Source of the DNA: Paracraurococcus lichenis
GTDB taxonomy: Bacteria > Pseudomonadota > Alphaproteobacteria > Acetobacterales > Acetobacteraceae
Assembly: GCF_030657435.1 (NCBI RefSeq)
Contig: NZ_JAUTWS010000002.1
Coordinates: 124,001-188,000 of the forward strand
DNA length: 64,000 bases
Direction: 5' to 3'
Translations under genes and position numbers: made by a program
In this document: positions 18,112 to 26,617 of the stretch, piece after piece
Layout of the letters: each line of letters opens with the position of its first letter
Position numbering within the stretch: the first letter of the stretch is position 1
The notes under the pieces: generated by a model
Told to the model about the DNA's origin: nothing
Databases searched by the model: none
Seen by the model: only the letters and a program-made list of their open reading frames with translations

Positions 18112-18131
18112 GTCCTGCCGAGCGGCAGGAC
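18112..18131 (-). terminator. Hairpin downstream of the PhoX-like gene
   Basis: A perfect 9-bp stem with a 2-nt loop (GTCCTGCCG-AG-CGGCAGGAC) lies 17 bp beyond the stop of the minus-strand phosphatase gene. There is no clear T-run. It could end that transcript, or it could be a processing structure in the short gap before the Nudix gene's start region. Confidence 0.4.
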
Positions 18132-18148
18132 CCTGGGGCGGATGTCGG

Positions 18149-20095
18149 CTAGCTGACGGTTCCGCCATCCTTGCGGACGATGGCGATCACCGAGGGCCGC
18201 GGCGGCGCGCCCTCCCGGAAGTCCGGCCAGCGGGTGGAGGGGCGCTCGAAGGTGCTGCCGGCCTCCTCGCCGGGATGCTGGATCGCCAGGAAGATCGTCC
18301 GGTCGTCGGGGGTGAAGCGCGGCCCGCAGACCTCCGCCCCGGTCGGCGCCTGGTAGAAGAGACGCGTCAGGCCGCGGCCATGGCCGGCGGTGTCGGCGGC
18401 ATAGAGGCCATCCGCCACGCCCGCCGCCTCCGGCGCGCCATCGGTGGCGATCCAGATCCGCCCCTTGCTGTCGAAGGCGCAATTGTCGGGGCAGGAGAGC
18501 CAGCCCTGCTCGCTGGTAGCGCGGTGGTACTGCGCGCCCGGGTCGAGGCCCGGCTTGCCGGCGGCGAGGAAGATGCCCCAGCGCGCCTCCTCCGCCGCGT
18601 GGTCGACGCGGGCGGTGCCGGCGCCGGGCGGGATGATCTCCAAGACATGGCCGTGGATGTTGCGGGCGCGCGGGTTGGCGGCGTCCACCTTCTCCGCCGT
18701 GCGGTTGCCGTTGTTGGTCAGCATGACGTAGACGCGGCCATTGACCGGGTTGGTCTCCACGTCCTCCGGCCGGTCCATGGGCGTCGCGCCCAGCAGGTCG
18801 GCGGCGCGCCTCGCCTCGATCACCACGTCGCCCTGCGAGGCGAAGCCGTTCGCCGCGGTCAGCGGGCCCTGGCCCTGCACCAGCGGCAGCCAGCGCAGCG
18901 TGCCATTGGCCTCGAACTTCGCCACGTAGAGGGTGCCCTCGTCCAGCAGGTCGCGGTTGGCGGCGCGGTCCTGCGGGTTCCAGGGCTTCGCGGTGACGAA
19001 TTTGTAGACATAATCGAACCGCTCGTCGTCGCCGGAATAGAAGACCACGCGGCCGTCCGGGTTGACGGCATGGGTGCAGCACTCGTGCTTGAAGCGGCCG
19101 AGGGCGGTGCGCTTCACCGGCACGCTCTCCGGGTCATGCGGGTCGAACTCGACCACCCAGCCGAAGCGGTTCGGCTCATTCGGCGTGGCGTCGAGGTTCC
19201 AGCGCGCATCGAAGCGGTGCCAGCCATAGACCGGCTCCTTCTGGATGCCGTAGCGCTTGTAGGCCGCGGCCTGGGCGCCGCTGACGGCGGCCTCGCCACC
19301 GAAATACATGTTGAAATTCTCTTCGCAGGTCAGGACCGTGCCCCAGGGCGTATTGCCGCCGGCGCAGTTGTTCATGGTCCCGCGCACCCGCGTGCCGGTC
19401 GGGTCCTCGGCAGTCTTCATCCGCGCATGTCCCGCCGCCGGGCCGCTGATGCGCATCGGCGTCTCGACGGTGATGCGGCGGTTCCAGCGGCTGTCCTTCA
19501 CATAGGACCAGCGGTTGTCCTGCCGGCGGACCTCCACCACGGAGAGCCCCATGGCCGCGCGCTCGATCGCCGCATGCTGCGCCGTCAGGCGCCGCCGCGC
19601 CTCCGGCCCGGTGCCGAGGCCGGGGAACATCAGGTTGGTATTGGTGTATTCGTGGTTCACCACCAGCAGGCCGCGCTCCGAGGAGCGGCTGCCCTGCGGC
19701 AGCGGGAAGAAGTCGAGATAATCGTTGTTGTAGCCGAACTGGCGCGATTGGGCCTCGGCGCTCGGGTTGTGCGGGTCGTGCTCCGGCGCGTCGGGCAGGA
19801 TCGGGTCGCCCCAGCGGATCACCACCTGGATCTCGTGCCCCTCGGCGACCGCGTCGCGCTGCGAGAGCTGGTGCCGCAGCTCTGGGAATTGCAGGGAGGA
19901 GGGGCCGCCATTCGGCGTATTGCCGCTGTCCTGCGCCGCCGCGGGCAGGGCGGCGGCGAGTGCCGCGGCGCCGGCCGCGCCCAGCACGCCGCGACGGGAG
20001 AGGCGCTCCGCGATCAGCTCGCCGATCGGCCGCCGCGGGTCGGGGTTGGAGCCGATATCCTCGATCTCGATCGGGGTCTCGGGCGTCTCGGTCAT
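18149..20095 (-). CDS. PhoX-family (DUF839) Tat-exported alkaline phosphatase-like protein
   Basis: The 648-residue protein starts with an acidic leader, then a twin-arginine signal (LSRRGVLGAAGAAALAAALPAAAQ), so export is folded and periplasmic. The mature part is a DUF839/PhoX beta-propeller: QVVIRWGDPILPDAP, LVVNHEYTN with the Ca/Fe-binding glutamate, NNCAGGNTPWGTVLTCEEN with the conserved Cys region, and VVEFDPHDPESVPVKRTALGRFKHE. PhoX enzymes use calcium and iron to hydrolyse phosphomonoesters. The start at 20095 is preferred because it places the RR motif about 33 residues in; the frame extends to 20173 without a better site. Confidence 0.88.
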   Translation of the reverse strand: MTETPETPIEIEDIGSNPDPRRPIGELIAERLSRRGVLGAAGAAALAAALPAAAQDSGNTPNGGPSSLQFPELRHQLSQRDAVAEGHEIQVVIRWGDPILPDAPEHDPHNPSAEAQSRQFGYNNDYLDFFPLPQGSRSSERGLLVVNHEYTNTNLMFPGLGTGPEARRRLTAQHAAIERAAMGLSVVEVRRQDNRWSYVKDSRWNRRITVETPMRISGPAAGHARMKTAEDPTGTRVRGTMNNCAGGNTPWGTVLTCEENFNMYFGGEAAVSGAQAAAYKRYGIQKEPVYGWHRFDARWNLDATPNEPNRFGWVVEFDPHDPESVPVKRTALGRFKHECCTHAVNPDGRVVFYSGDDERFDYVYKFVTAKPWNPQDRAANRDLLDEGTLYVAKFEANGTLRWLPLVQGQGPLTAANGFASQGDVVIEARRAADLLGATPMDRPEDVETNPVNGRVYVMLTNNGNRTAEKVDAANPRARNIHGHVLEIIPPGAGTARVDHAAEEARWGIFLAAGKPGLDPGAQYHRATSEQGWLSCPDNCAFDSKGRIWIATDGAPEAAGVADGLYAADTAGHGRGLTRLFYQAPTGAEVCGPRFTPDDRTIFLAIQHPGEEAGSTFERPSTRWPDFREGAPPRPSVIAIVRKDGGTVS

Positions 20096-20221
20096 GGTCG
20101 GTCCCTGGCTGTCGCACGCTGCCGCAACGGCGGCGCGATCTGGCCCCCGGCCCGCCCGGTTGTCCAGCGACACGGCGATGACAGGCGGCGCCCGACCCGG
20201 CGGGGCGCGCGCCGCCGCCGG

Positions 20222-20650
20222 TCAGCTCCGGTACTGCGCCGGCATCTGCGGGTTGTTGGCCGGGTTGGTGTCGTGCTTGGACAGGCGCGTCACCAGGGCG
20301 CCGCCGACCAGGGGCTGCAGCGCCGCCTCCAGCGCATCGGCCGCCTCCTTCGCGTAGACCTCCTCGCCGCCGACATAGAGGGTGAAGGCCTTGGCGTATT
20401 TCCGCCGCTTCTCCGGATCCTCGACCGTCGCCTTGGTCCAGCGGGCCAGCGGGAAGCGGTCCGGTCCCTGCCGCTCCGCCTCGGCCACATAGGCCTCGAA
20501 GGCGTCGAGCTGGCTGACCGGCTTCGCGTCGTGTCGCGCCAGGATCTCCATCAGCGGCCGCAGGGCCGGGTCCTCCGGGCTGTGGCGCGCCAGTTCCGCC
20601 AGCGCGTCGGTCATGGTGATCCGGATCTGGTACTGCCAGGCTTCGGTCAT
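20222..20650 (-). CDS. Conserved-looking hypothetical protein
   Basis: I do not recognise this 142-residue protein. It is soluble and helical by composition, has no signal peptide or membrane segment, and contains FEAYVAEAERQGPDRFPLARWTKATV and KYAKAFTLYVGGEEVY. It ends in a polar tail (SKHDTNPANNPQMPAQYRS). The start MTEAWQYQI at 20650 is preceded by GGAGGCC. It could share a transcript with the PhoX-like gene downstream (126 bp gap), but that gap is long enough for a separate promoter. It is divergent from the epoxide hydrolase gene. Confidence 0.7.
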   Translation of the reverse strand: MTEAWQYQIRITMTDALAELARHSPEDPALRPLMEILARHDAKPVSQLDAFEAYVAEAERQGPDRFPLARWTKATVEDPEKRRKYAKAFTLYVGGEEVYAKEAADALEAALQPLVGGALVTRLSKHDTNPANNPQMPAQYRS

Positions 20651-20768
20651 CGGGGCCTCCTTCGGCTCGACGGCATGTGCGCATGCTGCCAAGGATGGGG
20701 AAGGGGCCGGGCTTCCCCCTCGGCGCCGGCCGCGCCATCCTGCGCCGCAACGCAGGAGGAACCGGTCC

Positions 20769-21938
20769 ATGGCGGAGCAGCCCAGGCCCTTCACGCTGGC
20801 CATTCCGGACCAGGCCATCGCCGACCTCAAGGCGCGGCTGGCCCTGACGCGGCTGCCGGACCAGGCGCCGACGCCGCCCGGCCAGCCCTGGGCCTATGGC
20901 ACCAGCGTGGACTACCTCGCCGACCTCGTCGCCTATTGGCGTGACCGTTTCGACTGGCGGGCGCAGGAGGCGGCGCTCAACGCCTTCCCGCAGTTCAAGG
21001 TCCCGCTGCACGGCATCGACGTCCATTTCCTGCACGTCCAGGGGAAGGGACCCAACCCGACGCCGCTGCTGCTGATGCATGGCTGGCCCGGCTCGGTCTA
21101 CGAGTTCCTCGAGATCATCCCCCGCCTGACCGACCCGGCCGCGTTCGGCGGCGACCCGGCGGACGCCTTCACCGTCGTCGCGCCCTCGCTGCCCGGCTAT
21201 GGCCTCTCCTTTACGCCGGGACAGCCGCGCTTCGGCGTCCCCGCCATCGCCGATTGCCTGGCCGACCTGATGACCGAGGTGCTGGGCTACCGCCGCTTCG
21301 CCGCGCAGGGCGGCGACTGGGGCGGCTTCACCGCGTCCTGCCTCGGGGTCGAGCATGCCGACAAGCTGCTCGGCATCCACATCAACCTGCTGTCGGTCCG
21401 CCCCGACCTGCCGCCGCCCGCCGACCCGACGCCGGAGGAGGCGCGCTACTTCGCGGAGGCGGCGCACTGGGTGAAGGAGGAAACCGGCTATCAGTGGATC
21501 CAGGGCACCAAGCCGCAGACCCTGGCCTTCGGGCTGACCGACAGCCCGGCCGGCCTCGCCGCCTGGATCGTCGAGAAATTCCACGGCTGGACCGACAATG
21601 ACGGCAGCATCGAGAGCGCGGTGCCGCGCGACCGCCTGCTGGCGAATATCGCGCTCTACTGGTTCACCGGCTGCATCGGCGCCTCCTTCTGGCCCTACTA
21701 CGCGCGCCTGCACGGCCCCTGGCCGATCCCGGCGGGCCGCACGGTGGATGTGCCGATGGGCTATGCCGCCTTCCCGCGCGAGATCCGTCGGCCGCCACGC
21801 AGCGTCGCCGCGCAAAGCTACACGGACATCCGGCGTTGGACCGTCATGGAGAAGGGCGGGCATTTCGCCGCGCTGGAGCAGCCGGCGACGCTGGCCGCCG
21901 AGGTGCAGGCCTTCTTCCGCGACCTGAGGAGGGCATAG
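20769..21938 (+). CDS. Epoxide hydrolase (EHN-domain alpha/beta hydrolase)
   Basis: The 389-residue enzyme begins with the N-terminal epoxide-hydrolase extension (FTLAIPDQAIADLKARL; FDWRAQEAALNAFPQFK). An alpha/beta hydrolase core follows: oxyanion-hole HGWPGS, the nucleophile elbow GGDWGG with the catalytic aspartate, and the late MEKGGHFAALEQP histidine. These enzymes add water to epoxides through a covalent ester intermediate. A CAGGAGGAACC ribosome site precedes the ATG. It opens a co-directional set of four genes, the next only 3 bp away, suggesting breakdown of an organic substrate. Confidence 0.92.
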   Translation: MAEQPRPFTLAIPDQAIADLKARLALTRLPDQAPTPPGQPWAYGTSVDYLADLVAYWRDRFDWRAQEAALNAFPQFKVPLHGIDVHFLHVQGKGPNPTPLLLMHGWPGSVYEFLEIIPRLTDPAAFGGDPADAFTVVAPSLPGYGLSFTPGQPRFGVPAIADCLADLMTEVLGYRRFAAQGGDWGGFTASCLGVEHADKLLGIHINLLSVRPDLPPPADPTPEEARYFAEAAHWVKEETGYQWIQGTKPQTLAFGLTDSPAGLAAWIVEKFHGWTDNDGSIESAVPRDRLLANIALYWFTGCIGASFWPYYARLHGPWPIPAGRTVDVPMGYAAFPREIRRPPRSVAAQSYTDIRRWTVMEKGGHFAALEQPATLAAEVQAFFRDLRRA

Positions 21939-21941
21939 AGA

Positions 21942-22961
21942 ATGCGCGCTGTCGGCTTCACGAAAAAGGCGCTGCCGATCGAGGATCCGCGGTCGCTGCT
22001 CGACCTGGAATTGCCCGATCCCGGCTCGCCGCAGGGCCATGACCTGCTGGTGCGGGTGCGGGCCGTCTCGGTCAATCCGCGCGACATGAAGAGCCGGATG
22101 ACCATGGAGGCCTCGGCGGAGAAGCCGGTCGTTTTGGGCTACGACGCCTCCGGCGTGGTGGAGGCGGTCGGGCCGGATTGCACGTTGTTCCGGCCGGGCG
22201 ACGAGGTGATGTATGCCGGCGTGCTCGACCGCCTCGGCAGCAATGCCGAGCTGCAATTGGTGGACGAGCGCATCGTTGGCCGCAAGCCGCGCAGGCTGGA
22301 GCATGCCCAGGCGGCCTCGCTGCCGCTGACCGCGCTGACCGCCTACGAGATGCTGTTCGACCGCATGCGCATCCCGCGTGACGGCGAATCGGCCGGCAAC
22401 GTGCTGCTGGTGGTTGGCGGCGCCGGCGGCGTGCCGAGCATCGCCATCCAGCTCGCCCGCGCGCTGACGGAGCTGACGGTGGTGGCGACGGCCTCGCGTC
22501 CCGAGAGCGCCGCCTGGGTGCGGCAATGCGGCGCGCATCATGTGGTGGACCACAGCCGGCCATTGCCGGCGCAGATGAAGGCGCTGGATGCCGGCCCATG
22601 CCCCTGGATCTTCTCCACCCATACCGACACGGCGCGCTGGGCCGAGATGGCGCAGATCCTGGCGCCGCAGGGCAGCATCGGCCTGATCGACGATCCGGAG
22701 CCGCTGGATCTGCGGCTGCTGAAGTTCAAGAGCGCGGCGGTGCACTGGGAGGCGATGTTCACCCGGCCGATGTTCCGCACCAGGGACATGGTACGCCAGC
22801 ACGAGATCCTGGACGAGGTCGCTGACCTGGTGGATGCCGGCAAGCTGCGCGCCACCACGACCAGGGACTACGGCAGCATCAATGCCGCCAACCTGCGCAC
22901 CGCACATGCGGCGATCGAGACGGGCAGGGCCGTCGGCAAGATCGTGCTGAGCGGCTTCTGA
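21942..22961 (+). CDS. Zinc-type alcohol dehydrogenase-like / quinone oxidoreductase family protein (MDR superfamily)
   Basis: This 339-residue medium-chain reductase has the GroES-like N-terminal domain (LVRVRAVSVNPRDMKSR, then GYDASGVVEAVG and FRPGDEV). The Rossmann domain binds NADPH through VVGGAGGVPSIAIQLAR. The cysteine/histidine ligands of zinc MDRs are absent, pointing to the quinone-reductase/ZADH-1 branch. Such enzymes reduce activated double bonds or quinones. It starts 3 bp after the epoxide hydrolase stop. Confidence 0.88.
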   Translation: MRAVGFTKKALPIEDPRSLLDLELPDPGSPQGHDLLVRVRAVSVNPRDMKSRMTMEASAEKPVVLGYDASGVVEAVGPDCTLFRPGDEVMYAGVLDRLGSNAELQLVDERIVGRKPRRLEHAQAASLPLTALTAYEMLFDRMRIPRDGESAGNVLLVVGGAGGVPSIAIQLARALTELTVVATASRPESAAWVRQCGAHHVVDHSRPLPAQMKALDAGPCPWIFSTHTDTARWAEMAQILAPQGSIGLIDDPEPLDLRLLKFKSAAVHWEAMFTRPMFRTRDMVRQHEILDEVADLVDAGKLRATTTRDYGSINAANLRTAHAAIETGRAVGKIVLSGF

Positions 22962-22981
22962 CGGCCGCGGGAGGGGACGCC

Positions 22982-23773
22982 ATGCTGGACGAGACCGCGG
23001 CCCGCGCCGCGCATGACCTGATCTGGGAGACCTGGCAGGCCGCCGGCCGCATCGCCGCGCTGCCGGAGGCGCTGCGCCCGGCGACCCGGGCCGAGGGCTA
23101 TGCGATCCAGGCGCATCTTGAGGCCCGCAGCGCCCGGCCGCTCTTCGGCTGGAAGATCGCCGCCACCAGCCGGGCGGGCCAGCAGCATATCGGCGTCGAC
23201 GGGCCGCTCGCCGGCCGCATCCTGGCGGACATGGTGGTGCCGGCGGGCAGCGCCGTCCCGCTCTCGGACAATGCCATGCGCGTCGCCGAGCCGGAATTCG
23301 TCTTCCGCATCGGCCGCGACCTGCCGCCCCGCGAGACGGCGTACGGCCAGGCCGAGGTGATGGCGGCCGTCGCCGCGCTGCATCTCGGCATTGAGGTGCC
23401 GGATAGCCGCTTCGCCGATTTCTCCACGGCCGGCGGACCGCAGCTCATCGCCGACAATGCCTGCGCCCACCGCTTCGCGCTCGGCCCCGAGGCGCCGGCG
23501 CTCTGGCGCGGCCTCGACCTCGCGCAGCACCGCGTCCGCTGTACCGTCGCCCCGCGCTACGAGCGGGAGGGGATCGGCGCCAACGTGCTGGGCGATCCGC
23601 GCATCGCGCTCACCTGGATCGCCAATGAGCTCTCCCGCCACGGCGTCACGCTGCGCGCGGGCGAGTGCGTGACCACCGGCACCTGCGCCGTGCCGCTGGA
23701 GGTCCAGCCCGGGGACGCCGTGACGGTCGATTTCGGCCAGCTTGGCAGCATGGGCCTGCGCTTCGTAGATTAG
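22982..23773 (+). CDS. 2-keto-4-pentenoate hydratase-like enzyme (MhpD/FAH superfamily)
   Basis: The 263-residue protein matches the hydratase branch of the FAH superfamily. FGWKIAATSRAGQ resembles the substrate-loop GYKIGLTS segment. AEPEFVFRIGRDL holds the metal-binding ExE pair, LGIEVPDSRF the next acidic ligand, and the end TTGTCAVPLEVQPGDAVTVDFGQLGSMGLRF is family-typical. Known enzymes add water to 2-hydroxypentadienoate in meta-cleavage pathways, and oxaloacetate or oxalocrotonate decarboxylases are close. The gene lies 20 bp after the reductase. Confidence 0.88.
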   Translation: MLDETAARAAHDLIWETWQAAGRIAALPEALRPATRAEGYAIQAHLEARSARPLFGWKIAATSRAGQQHIGVDGPLAGRILADMVVPAGSAVPLSDNAMRVAEPEFVFRIGRDLPPRETAYGQAEVMAAVAALHLGIEVPDSRFADFSTAGGPQLIADNACAHRFALGPEAPALWRGLDLAQHRVRCTVAPRYEREGIGANVLGDPRIALTWIANELSRHGVTLRAGECVTTGTCAVPLEVQPGDAVTVDFGQLGSMGLRFVD

Positions 23774-23799
23774 GCCGAATTCCCGAGGAAATCCCCGTC

Positions 23800-25446
23800 A
23801 TGGCCGATGCGCCCGACGCCGACACCTTCGACTACGTCATCGTGGGCTCCGGCGCCGCCGGCTCCGTGCTGGCGAACCGGCTGAGCGCCGACCCGAATGT
23901 CACGGTCTGCGTGCTGGAAGCCGGCCCGCCCGACCGCAACCCCTTCATCCATATCCCGGCCGGCTTCATCAAGACGCTGGTCGACCCGGCCGTCACCTGG
24001 CAGTTCAAGACCGAGCCGCTGGAGATGACCGGCGGGCGGCGCATCAGCACGGTGCAGGGCCGCACGCTCGGCGGCTCCTCCTCGGTCAACGGCATGATCT
24101 ACAACCGCGGCCAGCCCGCGGACCTCGACAACTGGGCGCAGCGCGGCAACCGCGGCTGGGGCTACGCCGATTGCCTGCCCTATTACCGCCGCTCGGAAAA
24201 CCGCATCGGCGCCTGCGACGACAGCCGCGGCAGGAACGAGGACGGCATCCCGATCACCGACATGGACTGGATCCATCCGGTCTCGGAGGCCTTCATCCAG
24301 GGCTGCCTCGGCCTCGGCATCCCTCGCTGCACGGACTACAACAGCGGCACCCAGGCGGGCGTCGGCTATTTCCAGCGCGCCATCCGTAAGGGCCGCCGCG
24401 TCTCCGCCGCCGTCGCCTTCCTCAAGCCCGCGCTGTCGCGCGGGAATCTCGAGGTGCGGACGAATGCGCGCGCCAGCCGCATCCTGTTCGAGGGCAAGCG
24501 CGCGGTCGGCGTCCAGTACCTCGGCGCGCCTAGCGCGCCGCCGCAGGAGGTCCGCGCGCGGCGGGAGGTGATCCTCTCCTGCGGCACGGTGAACACGGCG
24601 CGGCTGCTGCAGGTCTCGGGCGTCGGCCCCGCCGACCTGCTGGGGAAGATCGGCGTGCCCGTCGTGCACGAGCTGCGCGGCGTCGGTTCCAACTTCCGCG
24701 ACCACTATGCCTCCCGCCTCGTCATGCGGGCGAAGAGGGGCGTCGAGACGCTGAACGAGCTCTCGCGCGGCCTGAAGCTCGGCGCCCAGATCGCCCGCTG
24801 GGCCATGGGCAAGCCGAACATCCTGGCGACCTCGCCCAGCCATGTGCATGTCTTCTGGAAGAGCTTCGAGGGCCTCGACGAGCCGGACCTGCAATGCGTC
24901 TTCACCCCCGGCAGCTATGCCGAGGGCAAGGTCTATGTACTCGACGACTATCCCGGCGTGACCGCCGGCGCCTGGCAGCACCGGCCGGAGAGCACGGGCT
25001 GGGTGCGCGCGCGCAGCGCCAGCGTCTTCGAGGATCCGGAGATCAATCCCAACTACCTCTCCGATCCCATGGACATCCGCGTGCATCTCGGCGGCATGCG
25101 GCTGCTGCGCCGCATGCTCGGCACGCCGCAACTCGCGCAGTACGTGGAGGCCGAGACGCTGCCCGGCCCGCAGGTGCAGAGCGACGACGAGCTGCTCGAC
25201 TTCGCCAAGAAGAACGGCAGCACCACCTACCACCTGATCGGCACGGCGCGCATGGGGCCGGAGACCGACCCGAGCGCTGTCGTGAACGACCGCCTGCTGG
25301 TGCACGGCATGCAGGCACTGCGCGTGGTGGATGCCTCCATCATGCCGAGCATGCCGAGCGCCAATACCTATGCCACCACGCTGATGATCGCGGAGAAGGC
25401 CGCCGACTTCATCCGCGGGCGGGAGATGGTGGCGGAGGCGGCGTAG
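23800..25446 (+). CDS. GMC-family FAD-dependent oxidoreductase (choline dehydrogenase-like)
   Basis: The 548-residue flavoprotein shows the ADP-binding fold near the N-terminus (YVIVGSGAAGSVLANRLS). GMC signature 1 is around QGRTLGGSSSVNGMIYNRG and signature 2 around SCGTVNTARLLQVSGVGP. The C-terminal catalytic His region ends in VVDASIMPSMPSANTYATTLMIAEKAAD. GMC enzymes oxidise alcohols; the substrate is not readable. The start at 23800 has CGAGGAAA upstream. It ends the four-gene catabolic set, 26 bp after the hydratase. Confidence 0.9.
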   Translation: MADAPDADTFDYVIVGSGAAGSVLANRLSADPNVTVCVLEAGPPDRNPFIHIPAGFIKTLVDPAVTWQFKTEPLEMTGGRRISTVQGRTLGGSSSVNGMIYNRGQPADLDNWAQRGNRGWGYADCLPYYRRSENRIGACDDSRGRNEDGIPITDMDWIHPVSEAFIQGCLGLGIPRCTDYNSGTQAGVGYFQRAIRKGRRVSAAVAFLKPALSRGNLEVRTNARASRILFEGKRAVGVQYLGAPSAPPQEVRARREVILSCGTVNTARLLQVSGVGPADLLGKIGVPVVHELRGVGSNFRDHYASRLVMRAKRGVETLNELSRGLKLGAQIARWAMGKPNILATSPSHVHVFWKSFEGLDEPDLQCVFTPGSYAEGKVYVLDDYPGVTAGAWQHRPESTGWVRARSASVFEDPEINPNYLSDPMDIRVHLGGMRLLRRMLGTPQLAQYVEAETLPGPQVQSDDELLDFAKKNGSTTYHLIGTARMGPETDPSAVVNDRLLVHGMQALRVVDASIMPSMPSANTYATTLMIAEKAADFIRGREMVAEAA

Positions 25447-25471
25447 CAGCCGGGGCGCCGCCTCCCACCCG

Positions 25472-25807
25472 TTACCGCGGGCTCTGCGTCGGCTGCGCCG
25501 GCACCGTCGTGCCGGTGTTCGGATGCGTGCCCATGCCCTGCGACTGCGCCCCGCTCATCGCCGCGCCGGCGCCGAGATTGCCTTCCGGCCGGCGCCGTGC
25601 CGGGTTGTCGCTGGCGCCCGGCGGCGTCGGGCTGTGCAGTTGCGGCTGCGGCGTCGCCGTGCCGGGCTGGTTCGTGCCGGTGGATTGCGCCGCCGCGCCG
25701 CTCATGGCCGCGCCCGCGCCGGTATTGCCTTCCGGCTTCTGCTGCGCAGAGGCCCCACCGGCGGCAAGCAGGGGCGCGACAAGCGCGAGCGCCGTGAGAA
25801 GCTTCAT
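25472..25807 (-). CDS. Small secreted low-complexity protein with an internal duplication
   Basis: The 111-residue product begins with a signal peptide (MKLLTALALVAPLLAAGGASA). The rest is Gly/Thr/Pro/Gln-rich. A 14-15 residue unit occurs twice: KPEGNTGAGAAMSGA and RPEGNLGAGAAMSGA, each followed by a Thr/Gly/Pro spacer. The 40-bp DNA around each unit is also similar, so the duplication is recent or selected. A GGAGGAAAGCC ribosome site precedes the ATG. I do not recognise a family; envelope or extracellular location is inferred. Confidence 0.65.
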   Translation of the reverse strand: MKLLTALALVAPLLAAGGASAQQKPEGNTGAGAAMSGAAAQSTGTNQPGTATPQPQLHSPTPPGASDNPARRRPEGNLGAGAAMSGAQSQGMGTHPNTGTTVPAQPTQSPR

Positions 25808-26044
25808 GGCTTTCCTCCTGGTTGGTTCGGAAACCAACGCCGGAGGCGGCGATGGGACCGCTACTCACGTCGAGGTGACGAGCGCAGCATGGCGAACGAT
25901 GTCCGGCTGACTCTGTCGGCGACCGGTCTGGCCAGCGGGAACGCTACCGAATTCGCCGGCTGCCCCGCTGAGGCGGTTCGGCTGGACTGACCCCAAGCCG
26001 CGGCGTGATCCGGCCGCGGAGCCCCATCTCCAGGCGAAGCCGCC

Positions 26045-26260
26045 CTATCCGGCGGCGCGCTTCGCCAGGCACTCCTTCATGAAGGCCTTGCGCGGGTCGC
26101 CGTGCAGCGAGCGTTCCTTCGCGGTCGCGCTGCACTGGCGCATCCGCTCGTGCTGCGCCTGCTGGGCGTGGCTTGGTGCCTTCCGCGGCTTGGACTCCGC
26201 GGCCATCGCGGGCAGCGCGGCGCAGGACAGCAGGGCGAGGGTCAGGGCGAGGCTGCGCAT
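26045..26260 (-). CDS. PsiF-repeat family protein
   Basis: The 71-residue product has a signal peptide (MRSLALTLALLSCAALPAMAA) and one PsiF repeat: QCSATAKERSLHGDPRKAFMKECLAK, with the two conserved cysteines and the GDxRKxFMxxCL core. E. coli PsiF is a phosphate-starvation-induced periplasmic protein of unknown function with two such repeats; here there is one. The ribosome site GGAGGATCC lies directly before the ATG. It may connect loosely to the PhoX-type phosphatase upstream in the window, but no Pho box was sought by computation. Confidence 0.8.
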   Translation of the reverse strand: MRSLALTLALLSCAALPAMAAESKPRKAPSHAQQAQHERMRQCSATAKERSLHGDPRKAFMKECLAKRAAG

Positions 26261-26404
26261 GGTGGATCCTCCTGGTCCATTGGCGCCAGAGTGGTTGGCG
26301 GCGCCGAGTCGATGCAACCATGACGTTCATGGGCTCGCCTGGGGCATGCGCCTTGCTAACCTTCCCGCCGAAGGTGCCGCCGTCCGGCGCCGGAAGGGGA
26401 TGCG

Positions 26405-26617
26405 ATGCCGACCGAACCAGACCTCGTCCTGCCGACCATGGAGGCGATCCGCCGCTGGAGCGGCGTCGACCTGCCGAATGCCGCGGCGCGGCATGGCCTC
26501 GCCGATTTCACCGCGCTCCTCGCCGAGCTCGAGGCGCTGCGCGGCAGCATGGCCTTCGAGGACGAGCCGAGCAGCTTCGAGGCCGCGCTGCGCGACTGCC
26601 GGGAGACGGGCGCATGA
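26405..26617 (+). CDS. Small GatC/AtzG-like amidase partner
   Basis: This 70-residue acidic helical protein sits directly before an amidase gene, with the four-base overlap ATGA. Small GatC-like proteins such as AtzG form complexes with amidases of the AtzE/GatA type and are encoded just upstream in this manner. The helix pattern (LPNAAARHGLADFTALLAELEALRG) and size fit. The assignment rests mainly on context and size, not on a diagnostic motif. Confidence 0.6.
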   Translation: MPTEPDLVLPTMEAIRRWSGVDLPNAAARHGLADFTALLAELEALRGSMAFEDEPSSFEAALRDCRETGA

